Source: HNR sp040400085 (GTDB lineage Bacteria > Actinomycetota > Actinomycetes > Actinomycetales > Microbacteriaceae). From it: DNA of 64,000 bases. Position 1 is the stretch's first letter, and every line of letters begins with the position of its first letter. Position numbers and translations under genes: made by a program. Location of the stretch: NCBI GenBank assembly GCA_040400085.1, contig JBBAQX010000002.1:96758-160757 (forward strand), in the 5' to 3' direction. Of the stretch, positions 23,638-31,870 are shown piece by piece. A model generated the notes under the pieces. It did not search any database. It saw only the letters and a list, made by a program, of their open reading frames with translations, and was not told the origin of the DNA.

Positions 23638-23764
23638 ATGCTTAACATCATCGCCAACGTCGCCGCCCTCGCCGTCATCGGCATACGAGATCTCTCCCGA
23701 TCATTTCACTGTAACCGCTGAGGCCTTCACTCTGAAGTTCAGCATCACCGCCGTCAAGAACTGA
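23638..23764 (+). pseudogene. small protein gene interrupted by a +1 shift
   Basis: Excellent ribosome site (GAGGAGGACGCC-ATG). The first frame gives 27 residues (MLNIIANVAALAVIGI, then basic) and stops at 23721. Skipping one base at ATA-C-GAG continues into a sensible frame (EISPDHFTVTAEAFTLKFS...) that ends at 23764, ten bases before the next ATG. Either a frameshift mutation or programmed +1 frameshifting. Confidence 0.4.
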
Positions 23765-23774
23765 GGACATCATC

Positions 23775-24380
23775 ATGAGAGCTTTCCCCATCGAAAAGAT
23801 CCGTTCCCTCTATGAGGCTCTGATCGCAGAGTCACAGGACAGCTTCAACGACTTCATCCGCCGCGCTCAGAAGGATCCTTACGAGGCGATCCGCTGGGTC
23901 GGTGACAACGCCGTCCACAACGCCGTCGAGCTGCACTGGCTCAAGGGCACCCTCCGCTACTGCGAGGAACTCGCCGAGCAGGGCAATCCCGATACCGGAG
24001 AATACGGTTACGTGCGGCGTGAGGACGTTGCCGATATGATCGAGCGTTCCTTCCGTCAGCAGGCACGAAACACCTCTTGGTCGTCCAATCCTCTGGCGTC
24101 CATCATGCACCGTGCCGAGGTCATCCTGCTCGCCCGTGCATCCGAACCGTTCGGCGACGAGCTGCTCTCTCCCTTCGATAAGCTTCAGCGGGAGCAGGAG
24201 TGGGCGGACGCCCGTGCCCGTGACGAGGCCGCAAGGTGGCAGGTCACTGACGCCCGCGGCGTTCGGTACATGCGTGCGGACGGCGGTTGGACGGGAAACC
24301 GTGAGAAGGCCGGCACGTGGTCCTACGCGGATCGCCCGACTCTCGACAGCAAGCAGCGTTACCTCCGCATCGAGGGGTAA
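23775..24380 (+). CDS. hypothetical protein, 201 residues
   Basis: Helical protein with a C-terminal part that looks like a separate small domain (GVRYMRADGGWTGNREKAGTW). No family recognised. Likely the last gene of the operon from 22923. Confidence 0.6.
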   Translation: MRAFPIEKIRSLYEALIAESQDSFNDFIRRAQKDPYEAIRWVGDNAVHNAVELHWLKGTLRYCEELAEQGNPDTGEYGYVRREDVADMIERSFRQQARNTSWSSNPLASIMHRAEVILLARASEPFGDELLSPFDKLQREQEWADARARDEAARWQVTDARGVRYMRADGGWTGNREKAGTWSYADRPTLDSKQRYLRIEG

Positions 24381-24396
24381 TCACACTTCTTCACCG

Positions 24397-24424
24397 TTGA
24401 CATAATCTGCCCGAGTGGTAATCT
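24397..24424 (+). promoter_or_regulatory. promoter whose -10 lies inside a hairpin loop
   Basis: TTGACA, 16-base spacer, TAATCT. Perfect 10-base inverted repeats GCCCGAGTGG (24409-24418) and CCACTCGGGC (24428-24437) flank the -10. Could be an operator for a dimeric repressor or an attenuating hairpin. Confidence 0.6.
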
Positions 24425-24449
24425 CAGCCACTCGGGCGGAGACGCATGA

Positions 24450-24611
24450 GTGAAGATCGAAGCACTTGTCCTAGCGGCACTACTGATGGGTGGCAGCAGC
24501 CTCATCATAAGTCTGGGCATTGCCGTCTGGTTGTTCATTCGGTTCCGCCGTCACCGAAAGCCGACGTCCGAGGAGACTCCTCGGTCAAGGTGGGACTGGT
24601 TGGATCCGTGA
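24450..24611 (+). CDS. small single-pass membrane protein, 53 residues
   Basis: GTG preceded by GGAG. One transmembrane helix (residues 5-30, ending IAVWLFIRFRRHRK) and a short cytoplasmic tail. The hydrophobic helix with a basic flank supports a real gene. Confidence 0.55.
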   Translation: MKIEALVLAALLMGGSSLIISLGIAVWLFIRFRRHRKPTSEETPRSRWDWLDP

Positions 24612-24617
24612 GAGAAC

Positions 24618-25334
24618 ATGCTCAGCATTGAAGAATTCGAACGAACACTATCCGAAAGCAAGGACATCATCGAGAAGTTCATCTCCGATCCGAGCGGGGA
24701 TTTCCTTGACATCTGTTATGACCTTGGGGTCCGACTGACCCACGTGGCCATCTATGTCAAGGAGGAGCGCATGCTCGGGGAGTTCGACTCCCGCATGTTG
24801 ATCTTCAGGCTCGCAGAAGCCCTCGTGGAGACATCCTTCATGCTTGACATGGGGAAACTATCCGGAGTTTCGCCGGCCCTTTCGACGCCCGACGCGTGCG
24901 CCAAACTCGCTGCCAAAAAGGTGGCCGATGTTTTTGTTTCCGAGTCATTCGTCGGAAACGAGTACGACGGTGAGAGTCCCTTCCCGAATCTCTTTCACGG
25001 GATCGACTATGCCGCCGAGTTCATCGACGTCCTTCCGTCGCTCTCCCAGCACTTCTCGAGTCTCCCCAGGGAAATGTTGTCGTGGGCACTCACCGGTGAC
25101 ACCACCAAAGTGACGGCAATGATGCTCTGGGCGGCCGTCCTAGCCAATGATCGCGGTGCCACCATTAACGATCTCAAAGAAATGGTCAAGAAGGTCTATT
25201 CGTTGAAGTACGGCATCACCCTCAAGGTATATGACACCCAGAAGGTGACCAGCATCTGCAATGAACTGAAGCCGTGGTTGAAGAACCTCCGTGAGGTTAC
25301 GGTAGGCGGCCGTCAGGAGAAGTGCCTAAACTAA
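24618..25334 (+). CDS. hypothetical protein, 238 residues
   Basis: Predominantly helical. Segments such as MLSWALTGDTTKVTAMMLWAA are amphipathic but not clearly membrane. No family recognised. Followed after 16 bases by the vWA-like locus. Confidence 0.6.
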   Translation: MLSIEEFERTLSESKDIIEKFISDPSGDFLDICYDLGVRLTHVAIYVKEERMLGEFDSRMLIFRLAEALVETSFMLDMGKLSGVSPALSTPDACAKLAAKKVADVFVSESFVGNEYDGESPFPNLFHGIDYAAEFIDVLPSLSQHFSSLPREMLSWALTGDTTKVTAMMLWAAVLANDRGATINDLKEMVKKVYSLKYGITLKVYDTQKVTSICNELKPWLKNLREVTVGGRQEKCLN

Positions 25335-25350
25335 ATCATAGGAGGCCGAA

Positions 25351-25506
25351 ATGGCTAAGAAGAAAGTCACCACCACGACCACTACCGTCACCGAGATTAT
25401 CGATGACGATCATCGAGCCCGAGTTGTCAATGAGGAGCATTGCGTGGAAGGGCTTCTTCTTGCGGCTGGCAGGATAAGATTGCATCGGGCGCAAACGAGT
25501 ACGTGA
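25351..25506 (+). CDS. N-terminal fragment, possibly of the vWA protein
   Basis: Strong GGAGG and ATG start 51 residues: KKKVTTTTTTVTEIIDDD, then a stop at 25504. Such Lys/Thr-rich openings precede the vWA domain in related phage proteins, so this is probably the detached front of the gene continuing at 25440. Confidence 0.45.
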   Translation: MAKKKVTTTTTTVTEIIDDDHRARVVNEEHCVEGLLLAAGRIRLHRAQTST

Positions 25507-26072
25507 AGGGTCTTGCCGACACCGCTAAGAAGGAAGGCTTCAAGGCGTACGTCAGCATGGTGCTCTTTGACAGCAATCACCTCAATGTCCTGCGCATTGA
25601 CACTCCACGCACCCGCGTGGATGTCGAGAACTGGATCCCTCTCGAGTCCTCCCAGATCCGTCCGGCCGGCGGAACTCCTCTCTACGACGCCGTGGATCAC
25701 GCCATCACCAGCCTTACGACGTTCCCGACCGGAGACCTTGCGCTGGTTGTGATCACCGACGGCGGGGAGAACGCCTCTAGGAAGACCGCTACCTTTGTGA
25801 AGGAACGCATCCAGGCGTTCCAGGGTGCCGGTCACCTGATGATCTACCTCGGCGCAAACCAGGATGCCTGGGCCGTCGGCGGTGGCATGGGTACGTCGCA
25901 TCTGAACACCGCGACATACACGATGGCGAACATGGGACTTGCGATGTCCACAGCTTCGGCCGCAACCATGCGCTATGCGACCTCGCGCAATGTGAGCGAT
26001 GCCACCTTCACGGGGGCTGAGGTTGCCGGCATGGCCGGTGTAGGAACAACTTCTTCTACCAAGGCAAAATGA
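25440..26072 (+). pseudogene. von Willebrand factor A-like protein lacking its MIDAS strand
   Basis: Codes for 210 residues in a frame two bases off from the upstream start. DKIASGANEYVKGLADTAKKEG, GGTPLYDAVDHAI, LALVVITDGGENAS and LMIYLGANQDAW are clear vWA strands and helices. The first strand with DxSxS, the metal site, is absent from all frames here, so a small deletion plus frame change is likely. Possible TTG start at 25440. Confidence 0.55.
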
Positions 26073-26764
26073 CGTTACCACAAGAAGACAATCGCGACTA
26101 TATGAGGAGGCTCTCGGGCCTCCTCTTCCCCTCAACCATCGTGGTACGACCGACCATCGATGACTATAGGAGAATGCGTATTGCCGCGCATCGCATGAAC
26201 GACAATCACAAGACCAACTTGAACGAAAAGTCGTTGGAGCTTCAGCTCTACAACACCGTTCGAGGAATGATTGTCGAGTATGCCGTTAAGCAGGTTCTCG
26301 GTCTTGACTTAACGGTAAAGACAAGCATAGACTTGAACAATCCCGACAGCTACAACCATGATGCTGAATGGGAAGACGGCTGGATTGAGGTTAAGTGCAT
26401 CACGGCCGGGCATGAGGAGCACGAGCTGGTGTCCTACCATAAGATCAGTGCGGACACCCTCATGAAGCATCGCGGTGTGCTTAACGCAATTGTCTTTGGC
26501 TCGTGTAGGAATGTCATTCCCGATACTGAATGGCATGTTGACATCTTATGGCTCATCAATCCAGTATACTACTGTGAACCGTACCTCACCAAGCGTAACT
26601 ATTCCGTCGGCGACAAGGACATGACGTATTATGTGTTCAATCCTCGTGCCCATCGTAGCATGCGCGAACCCGAGGTGTGTCTATGGAACAAACGCCTGCT
26701 CAATGGTATAACGTTCACGGCCGAACTGAACTTTGGTGAGAACAGCGATGTGGAAGCAGCTTAA
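26069..26764 (+). CDS. putative PD-(D/E)xK nuclease
   Basis: Codes for 231 residues. VEYAV, HDAEWEDG and GWIEVKCI give an E...D...ExK arrangement with plausible strands. Could be a restriction-type or repair nuclease. Overlaps the vWA gene by four bases. Confidence 0.5.
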   Translation: MTLPQEDNRDYMRRLSGLLFPSTIVVRPTIDDYRRMRIAAHRMNDNHKTNLNEKSLELQLYNTVRGMIVEYAVKQVLGLDLTVKTSIDLNNPDSYNHDAEWEDGWIEVKCITAGHEEHELVSYHKISADTLMKHRGVLNAIVFGSCRNVIPDTEWHVDILWLINPVYYCEPYLTKRNYSVGDKDMTYYVFNPRAHRSMREPEVCLWNKRLLNGITFTAELNFGENSDVEAA

Positions 26765-27149
26765 GAAGGACTTGACATACCCGATGCATACACCAGTGCC
26801 CCCGAGCAATCCCGATACGGAACGTGAGTCAGTGAAGGTACTCAAGGAATGCATGGACTTGCAGATCCGCAAGAGTCGTGACTACCAGAATCCGAACTCA
26901 AACGTCAGGCAGGCCGATCACTACCTGCACGGCATCAACACCATCTATGACATGCTGCATCAGAAGATGCTGCGCGCGCGTTCCCTGCTCGAGGCCGGAG
27001 AGGCGCAGGCGACGACTGAGCCGAACTTCGAGTCCATCGAGGATACCTTCAAGGACATCATCAATTACGCGTCCTTTGGCGTCTCCTACATGCGCGGCAA
27101 GATGGACGGGCAGATCCCGAACCGTGACATCTACAACCGTAAGAAGTAG
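26748..27149 (+). CDS. Nmad1 (DUF1599) nucleotide-modification-associated protein
   Basis: Codes for 133 residues. RKSRDYQNPNSNVRQADHY and the C-terminal EDTFKDIINYASFGVSYMRG match DUF1599, renamed nucleotide modification associated domain 1 because it accompanies modified-base enzymes in phages. It directly precedes the dCMP hydroxymethylase. Biochemical role unknown. Confidence 0.75.
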   Translation: MWKQLKKDLTYPMHTPVPPSNPDTERESVKVLKECMDLQIRKSRDYQNPNSNVRQADHYLHGINTIYDMLHQKMLRARSLLEAGEAQATTEPNFESIEDTFKDIINYASFGVSYMRGKMDGQIPNRDIYNRKK

Positions 27150-27157
27150 GGAACACA

Positions 27158-27901
27158 ATGATACGGCTACGCGTTGATGCGCTGCGGCGCGAGTTCGCCC
27201 ACGCATGGATTCATGGAAAGGGAATTGTGACCCTTCCTAACGGGGTTAAGACCCTTGAGCTCGCACCCGTCCACTTTCTCGCGGACGACGAGAAGATATT
27301 CGGCAAGGTCAATCACGAGTACGTGCAGGCCGAACTGGATTGGTATCTCTCCCAGTCGCTGTTCGTCAGTGACATTCCGGGTGGGCCGCCTAAGATCTGG
27401 ACGGACATTGCCGATAAGGACGGACGCATCAACTCCAACTACGGGTGGATGATCTTCTCCGAAGAGAACGGCAATCAGTACGCCAACGTCCTCGCCGAGC
27501 TTAGGAAGGATCTGTCATCTCGACGCGGAGTCATGATCTACATTCGCCCGAGCATGCATACGGATCATACGGCCAACGGCATGCGCGACTTCGTGTGCAC
27601 CACGCACGCGCAGTACCTTGTGCGTGACAAGGAGTTGGTTACTCACGTCTCCATGCGTTCCAATGATGCGGTCTTTGGTTATCGCAATGATTACCATTGG
27701 CAGAAGTACGTGTCGGATAAACTCGCAGACGATCTCGGCATACCGCGCGGACCCATCATCTGGACCGCCGGCAGTCTTCATTTCTACGAGAGACACTTCT
27801 ACATGGTGGATGCGTACGTGAGGGATGGATCCATCGACATCACGCCTACACAGTACATCGAGAAGTTTGGGCAAGAAGCGTGGGATGAAATTGGGAAATG
27901 A
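27158..27901 (+). CDS. 42: dCMP hydroxymethylase (T4 gp42-like)
   Basis: Codes for 247 residues, as in T4 (246). Very close to T4 gp42: ELDWYLSQSLFVSDIPGG, PKIW, GRINSNYGWMIFSE, SRRGVMIYIRPSM, and MRDFVCTTH with the catalytic Cys at 147. MRSNDAVFGYRNDYHWQKYV covers the nucleotide-binding part. It converts dCMP to 5-hydroxymethyl-dCMP with methylene-tetrahydrofolate. A plain thymidylate synthase is the alternative fold, but the gp42-specific segments argue against it. Confidence 0.92.
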   Translation: MIRLRVDALRREFAHAWIHGKGIVTLPNGVKTLELAPVHFLADDEKIFGKVNHEYVQAELDWYLSQSLFVSDIPGGPPKIWTDIADKDGRINSNYGWMIFSEENGNQYANVLAELRKDLSSRRGVMIYIRPSMHTDHTANGMRDFVCTTHAQYLVRDKELVTHVSMRSNDAVFGYRNDYHWQKYVSDKLADDLGIPRGPIIWTAGSLHFYERHFYMVDAYVRDGSIDITPTQYIEKFGQEAWDEIGK

Positions 27902-27926
27902 ACCTTCAAGAATTTGAAGACCGGGA

Positions 27927-28382
27927 ATGATGATGTTAAACGAATGGGACCGGCGTTGGTTCACCCTCGCAAAGACCTACGCCAGCTTCTCTAAGGACCC
28001 CAGCACCAAGGTGGGAGCAATTGCCGTCAAGGATAAGAGGGAGATCTCGGCGGGCTGGAACGGCTTCCCGCGTGGTGTCGCTGACGACGAACGCATACAC
28101 AATCGAGCGGTGAAGTACGACATCATAGTTCACGCCGAGCAGAACTGCATATATAATGCCGCATACGTAGGAGTGTCGCTGAAGGGCTGCACCCTCTACG
28201 TGTACGGTCTTCCCATCTGTTCCGATTGCATCAAGGGCGTGCTGCAGGTCGGGATCGAAACGGTGAAGATTGGTGTCCTCGGCGACATCCCGGACAAGTG
28301 GCGGGATTCGTTCGATCAGAGTAAGTCTAGAATGCTTGAGGCTGGTATTAAGTGGCAAGTGTACGACGTGTCCTCTTTGTAG
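27927..28382 (+). CDS. cd: dCMP deaminase
   Basis: Codes for about 151 residues. Zinc motifs HAEQNCIYNAA and LPICSDCIKG; SKDPSTKVGAI is typical of the dCMP deaminase N-terminus. It makes dUMP for thymidylate synthesis and lowers the dCMP pool. Three consecutive ATG codons leave the exact start open. Confidence 0.93.
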   Translation: MMMLNEWDRRWFTLAKTYASFSKDPSTKVGAIAVKDKREISAGWNGFPRGVADDERIHNRAVKYDIIVHAEQNCIYNAAYVGVSLKGCTLYVYGLPICSDCIKGVLQVGIETVKIGVLGDIPDKWRDSFDQSKSRMLEAGIKWQVYDVSSL

Positions 28383-28762
28383 GCATGAACCCCGGGATCG
28401 AGCGTCATCCTACCGTTCAACGATACAGCGCTATCGGTAGACTGCACCTCTGGTGCGATCGCATGGACATACCGTATCACTCCTTTGTGAACGCCTTTGC
28501 GCATCCCGGTGCTTTCAAGGCAAATCAGATTGACAGTAACTTTCTACACGCGGTATTGATACTACACGACGGACCCGTGGTGGCGCTGGGTGGGACGGTG
28601 TCCCGCATACTCAAGAGTCTCGGGGCAGAGCACTTCTGCCTTCCGCACCCGTCGTATCGAAACCGCAGATTGAACGATGCGGCCTACGAGGAAGAATGCC
28701 TAACGCAATGTATGGTATATCTGAACGCTCACCAAAGTCCAAGCGGGTCGTCGTCGACGTAG
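28352..28762 (+). CDS. uracil-DNA-glycosylase-superfamily-like protein
   Basis: Codes for 136 residues from a GTG. VLFVGMNPG at the N-terminus and HPSYRNRRLND near residue 98 resemble the two active-site loops of UDG-fold proteins. Overlaps dCMP deaminase by 31 bases. Could process a modified base or be non-catalytic. Confidence 0.6.
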   Translation: MASVRRVLFVGMNPGIERHPTVQRYSAIGRLHLWCDRMDIPYHSFVNAFAHPGAFKANQIDSNFLHAVLILHDGPVVALGGTVSRILKSLGAEHFCLPHPSYRNRRLNDAAYEEECLTQCMVYLNAHQSPSGSSST

Positions 28763-29067
28763 ACGATACCCTGTGCTACACTGAGGGACGTGATTACGCA
28801 AACGCCAGCCCCAACCGCGCTCTGATCGCTAAGCTGGCGGTCATGCGGCGCGACGGATGGAAGGTGACGCTCTTTACTGCCCGAGGTCAGGTATCCTGCA
28901 ATGGGGATCTCGATCTCATCCATGCCACGGTGAAACCAACACTCGTGGACTGGCTCGAACGCAATGCCGTGGAATACGACGAACTAATCTTTGGCAAGCC
29001 GTACGCCGATCTCTACATCGACGACAAGGGCGTGACGCCGGAGGATTTCCTTAGGATGGAAGTATGA
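28696..29067 (+). CDS. HAD-family phosphatase of capsule-sugar type
   Basis: Codes for 123 residues. VVVDVDDTLCYTEGRDY, TLFTARGQ and YDELIFGKPYADLYIDDKG are the motifs of small HAD phosphatases found in capsule and sugar-nucleotide loci next to nucleotidyltransferases. Here it sits two genes before one. In a heptose pathway it could take the GmhB role. Confidence 0.75.
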   Translation: MPNAMYGISERSPKSKRVVVDVDDTLCYTEGRDYANASPNRALIAKLAVMRRDGWKVTLFTARGQVSCNGDLDLIHATVKPTLVDWLERNAVEYDELIFGKPYADLYIDDKGVTPEDFLRMEV

Positions 29068-30362
29068 AGATCGGTTTCCTGAAGCTCGGAAAGTCCATTC
29101 GCTTCGTGGACAGTAGCAATCCCATCGGAGGTGACAATGAGCCCCGTGCAGTCCTATCAGCTCTTGCCTCATGCTACCCAGAGCACGAGTTCTACCTCGT
29201 TGGTAAGAGTGACTTTGCACGTATATCAGAGCGGCAGCGAAGGGACATGTTCCCCCACAATAATGTTGTGGACTGCTGGGCAGGTGACAAGTACGATGAC
29301 GTACGGTCCGACGAGCACCGCCAACACCTCATCCGTTATTTTAACGATCGGGGATTCCAACTCGACTGCACGGTGATGATGATCGGTCAGCTGTCGAACG
29401 CACTGGTTCACGGTAAGACCATGCTCCTCGACGAGGATCGGTTGATCACACCTCTGGAGATGACCATTCACTACGGCACCCCGCAGGCTTATTGGTTCAA
29501 TGACAACAAGATCCCGTACATCACCATCATCAATGATCCCAGGTACACACTTAAGAAGCCCAGGGACTTCATGCGGAACCCGTTCTGCTCCCTGAGCCAG
29601 TACAACGGATCCTACGAGCGTCGCACCTACGCGGGATACGACGATCAGCGCAACCTCACGACTCACACCATTCCCTACACCTATGATGGGATGGAGACGG
29701 CCTTCTGCGTCGGACGCATCCGTCCCAATCTCCTCGACATCGCTGACGGTAGGGACATTGACTTCATGATGGTGCTCAACGAGGGCGACCCGTCCCGCTA
29801 TCCCGAGCTCAAGAAGTGGGTGCTTGATCACCGTCAGGACGTTGAGATCTGGGGCCAGTGGGCGGAGAAGATCGTCGCCGAGGACACTCGTTTCAAAGGG
29901 TCGGCGCAGCTCAATGTCCTACAGGAACGCTTCCGTCGCGTTAAGACCACTTTCATGATTCCTATTAAGAAGGGATGGGTCACCTCCAAGTTCATTGAGA
30001 TGACGCACGCCGGTGTAGTGCCGTTCTTCCATCCCACGTACGACGAGCAGAAGCACATCCCTGTGCCGGACTATCTGCGTCCTAAGACACCGCAGGAACT
30101 TGCGGCTCGTATCAAGGAGATGTGCGAGCACGACCGCCGCCGCAACATGGTGCTGAAGGAACTGCACGCTCGACTGCGTGAGGACTACTACGACGGCACC
30201 TTCATGGCCGACACCATCATGAGTGCAGTGGCCAAGGCGACCAACACCGTGCACACCGCACCGACGAGCAAGGTGACTCCCGAATTGTTTGAACCTAAGA
30301 CGGAGAATGTGTTAGAAGAGTCTGAGACTCCTAAGGCTACTCTAGCTGGGTTCTTTGCATGA
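29064..30362 (+). CDS. glycosyltransferase, candidate DNA glycosyltransferase, with clamp-like tail
   Basis: Codes for 432 residues. The C-terminal half reads as a GT-B nucleotide-sugar domain: WGQWAEK, then FMIPIKKGWVTSKFIEMTHAG and VPFFHPTYDEQKHIP, where the acidic and His residues would hold the sugar donor. The last 60 residues are a low-complexity linker ending KATLAGFFA. That end resembles the last residues of the DNA polymerase (SSLAAFFA), suggesting docking on the sliding clamp. Between the HAD and nucleotidyltransferase genes with 4-base overlaps. Confidence 0.7.
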   Translation: MKIGFLKLGKSIRFVDSSNPIGGDNEPRAVLSALASCYPEHEFYLVGKSDFARISERQRRDMFPHNNVVDCWAGDKYDDVRSDEHRQHLIRYFNDRGFQLDCTVMMIGQLSNALVHGKTMLLDEDRLITPLEMTIHYGTPQAYWFNDNKIPYITIINDPRYTLKKPRDFMRNPFCSLSQYNGSYERRTYAGYDDQRNLTTHTIPYTYDGMETAFCVGRIRPNLLDIADGRDIDFMMVLNEGDPSRYPELKKWVLDHRQDVEIWGQWAEKIVAEDTRFKGSAQLNVLQERFRRVKTTFMIPIKKGWVTSKFIEMTHAGVVPFFHPTYDEQKHIPVPDYLRPKTPQELAARIKEMCEHDRRRNMVLKELHARLREDYYDGTFMADTIMSAVAKATNTVHTAPTSKVTPELFEPKTENVLEESETPKATLAGFFA

Positions 30363-31870
30363 CCGATGTCAAACCGACGTTCTCCGTAGTCATTCCTGCA
30401 GCGGGTGAGGCCACACGGCTTCGTCCGCTGACCACTTCAATGTCAAAGGCAATGGTGCCAGTGAACGGCAAGCCCTGCATTGACTTCATTCTCGACCGCA
30501 TCCTACAGGAGCCTCACGTCGGCGAGATCATCATCGTGGACGGGCGGTTGGATGACATTCGTAATCACGTGAAGCGTCGGTACGGCGACCGCGTACGATT
30601 CGTCAAACAGGGTGAGATGAAGGGGCCACATCACGCCATCAGGGTCGGTATGTCCGAGCTGAAGACTTTCGATCAAGGAGTGGTCGTGTGGCTCGGCGAT
30701 TCCATCATACTGGACGACCACATTCCTTTCGGGTTTGACTTTCTTATGACCACGGAGGTTGTGGACCAGTCACCGTGGTGCATGTGGGGCGGTATAGGAA
30801 CTAAGCTCTTTGTGAACAAACCCCGTGAGCCACTTCCAAGCGGATTAGCACTCGTCGGTCTGTATTCGTTCGAATCCGCAGGCGACGCGCTGCATGCCTT
30901 CATGACATCCGAAGGACCCGAGATCTCCGACGCTCTCGAGGAATATGAGCGCATGGGCCACATGTTCATTGATAACCGGCAGACCGATTGGCACGACATT
31001 GGCGATCCGCGCACATATCACGAGACTCGAGCCAAGTTGCTCAATCGCAAAGCCCGTGTCTTCAATGTCTTTGACTACGATTCCGATCTAGGCATTCTGA
31101 CTAAGCGACCGCTTGATGGATCTACCGCCGATAAGATCATTGCCGAGAAGCTGTGGTATGCCGAGCTGACGCGCGAGCAGTCGATGTTCGTACCTAGGAC
31201 GTTCGAGTGCAGTCACGGGCTGGCAATGTCCATGGCATCGGGCGTACTGCTGTCGGATCTTCTTTTGTACGATGACGTTCCGGAGTCAACCTGGCAGTAC
31301 ATCATTCGTAGGGTTACCGGTATCATTGAACGGCACTTCCACAGTGAACGGATGTCCCTGGAAAGGATGTCGACGTTCCGACGGGATTGCGGGTTGATGT
31401 GGCGGGATAAGTCCCTGAGCCGCATTAAAAAGGCCGAGTTCCACGGACCCGTAGCGGATTTTCTTATTCAAGCGGCCGAGGAGCTCGCCACCTCAGGTAA
31501 ACCCGTTGGTGCCATTCACGGCGACCTGCATCTCGGCAACATTCTCTACGATCCGCAGACCGACCGCATCACCCTCATCGACCCGCGCGGCGAGTTCGGT
31601 GGACCCGGCAAGGCCGGGGACGCAAACTACGACTGGGCCAAACTCGCCCACGACATGTACTTCGGTTACTATGCTCTAGTCGCCAACACGGCGCCGAATC
31701 CACTCTCCAAGAAGATATTCTTAGATGTGGCTCCTCGGGATGATATAAATAAGATACTGAAAGGCGGTCTTTTATTGATAGCCACCGCGATCCCTCTACA
31801 CTATGAGGATCCGGAGCGGCAAGTCAGGATGAGGCGTCTCGTAATTGATAACGTTGATTGGTTGAAATGA
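30359..31870 (+). CDS. fused sugar nucleotidyltransferase and sugar kinase
   Basis: Codes for 503 residues. Residues 1-235 are a RmlA/HddC-type nucleotidyltransferase (VIPAAGEATRLRPLT, MSKAMVPVNGKP, WLGDSI, DWHDIGDPRTY). Residues 240-503 are an APH-type kinase (AIHGDLHLGNILYDP, ITLIDPRGEFGG). Such a protein could phosphorylate a sugar and then make the NDP-sugar. With the GHMP kinase and GmhA-like isomerase at 56-58 kb it fits a GDP-heptose route, but nucleotide and sugar cannot be read from sequence. Confidence 0.85.
   Translation: MTDVKPTFSVVIPAAGEATRLRPLTTSMSKAMVPVNGKPCIDFILDRILQEPHVGEIIIVDGRLDDIRNHVKRRYGDRVRFVKQGEMKGPHHAIRVGMSELKTFDQGVVVWLGDSIILDDHIPFGFDFLMTTEVVDQSPWCMWGGIGTKLFVNKPREPLPSGLALVGLYSFESAGDALHAFMTSEGPEISDALEEYERMGHMFIDNRQTDWHDIGDPRTYHETRAKLLNRKARVFNVFDYDSDLGILTKRPLDGSTADKIIAEKLWYAELTREQSMFVPRTFECSHGLAMSMASGVLLSDLLLYDDVPESTWQYIIRRVTGIIERHFHSERMSLERMSTFRRDCGLMWRDKSLSRIKKAEFHGPVADFLIQAAEELATSGKPVGAIHGDLHLGNILYDPQTDRITLIDPRGEFGGPGKAGDANYDWAKLAHDMYFGYYALVANTAPNPLSKKIFLDVAPRDDINKILKGGLLLIATAIPLHYEDPERQVRMRRLVIDNVDWLK

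Noticed and set aside
27158..27901. Ordinary thymidylate synthase
   Set aside because: Similarity to T4 dCMP hydroxymethylase extends through segments not shared with ThyA, and length matches gp42.
31744..31751. Exact TATAAATA inside the nucleotidyltransferase-kinase gene
   Set aside because: Deep inside coding sequence, over 110 bases before the next start; kept only as a possible internal late promoter.
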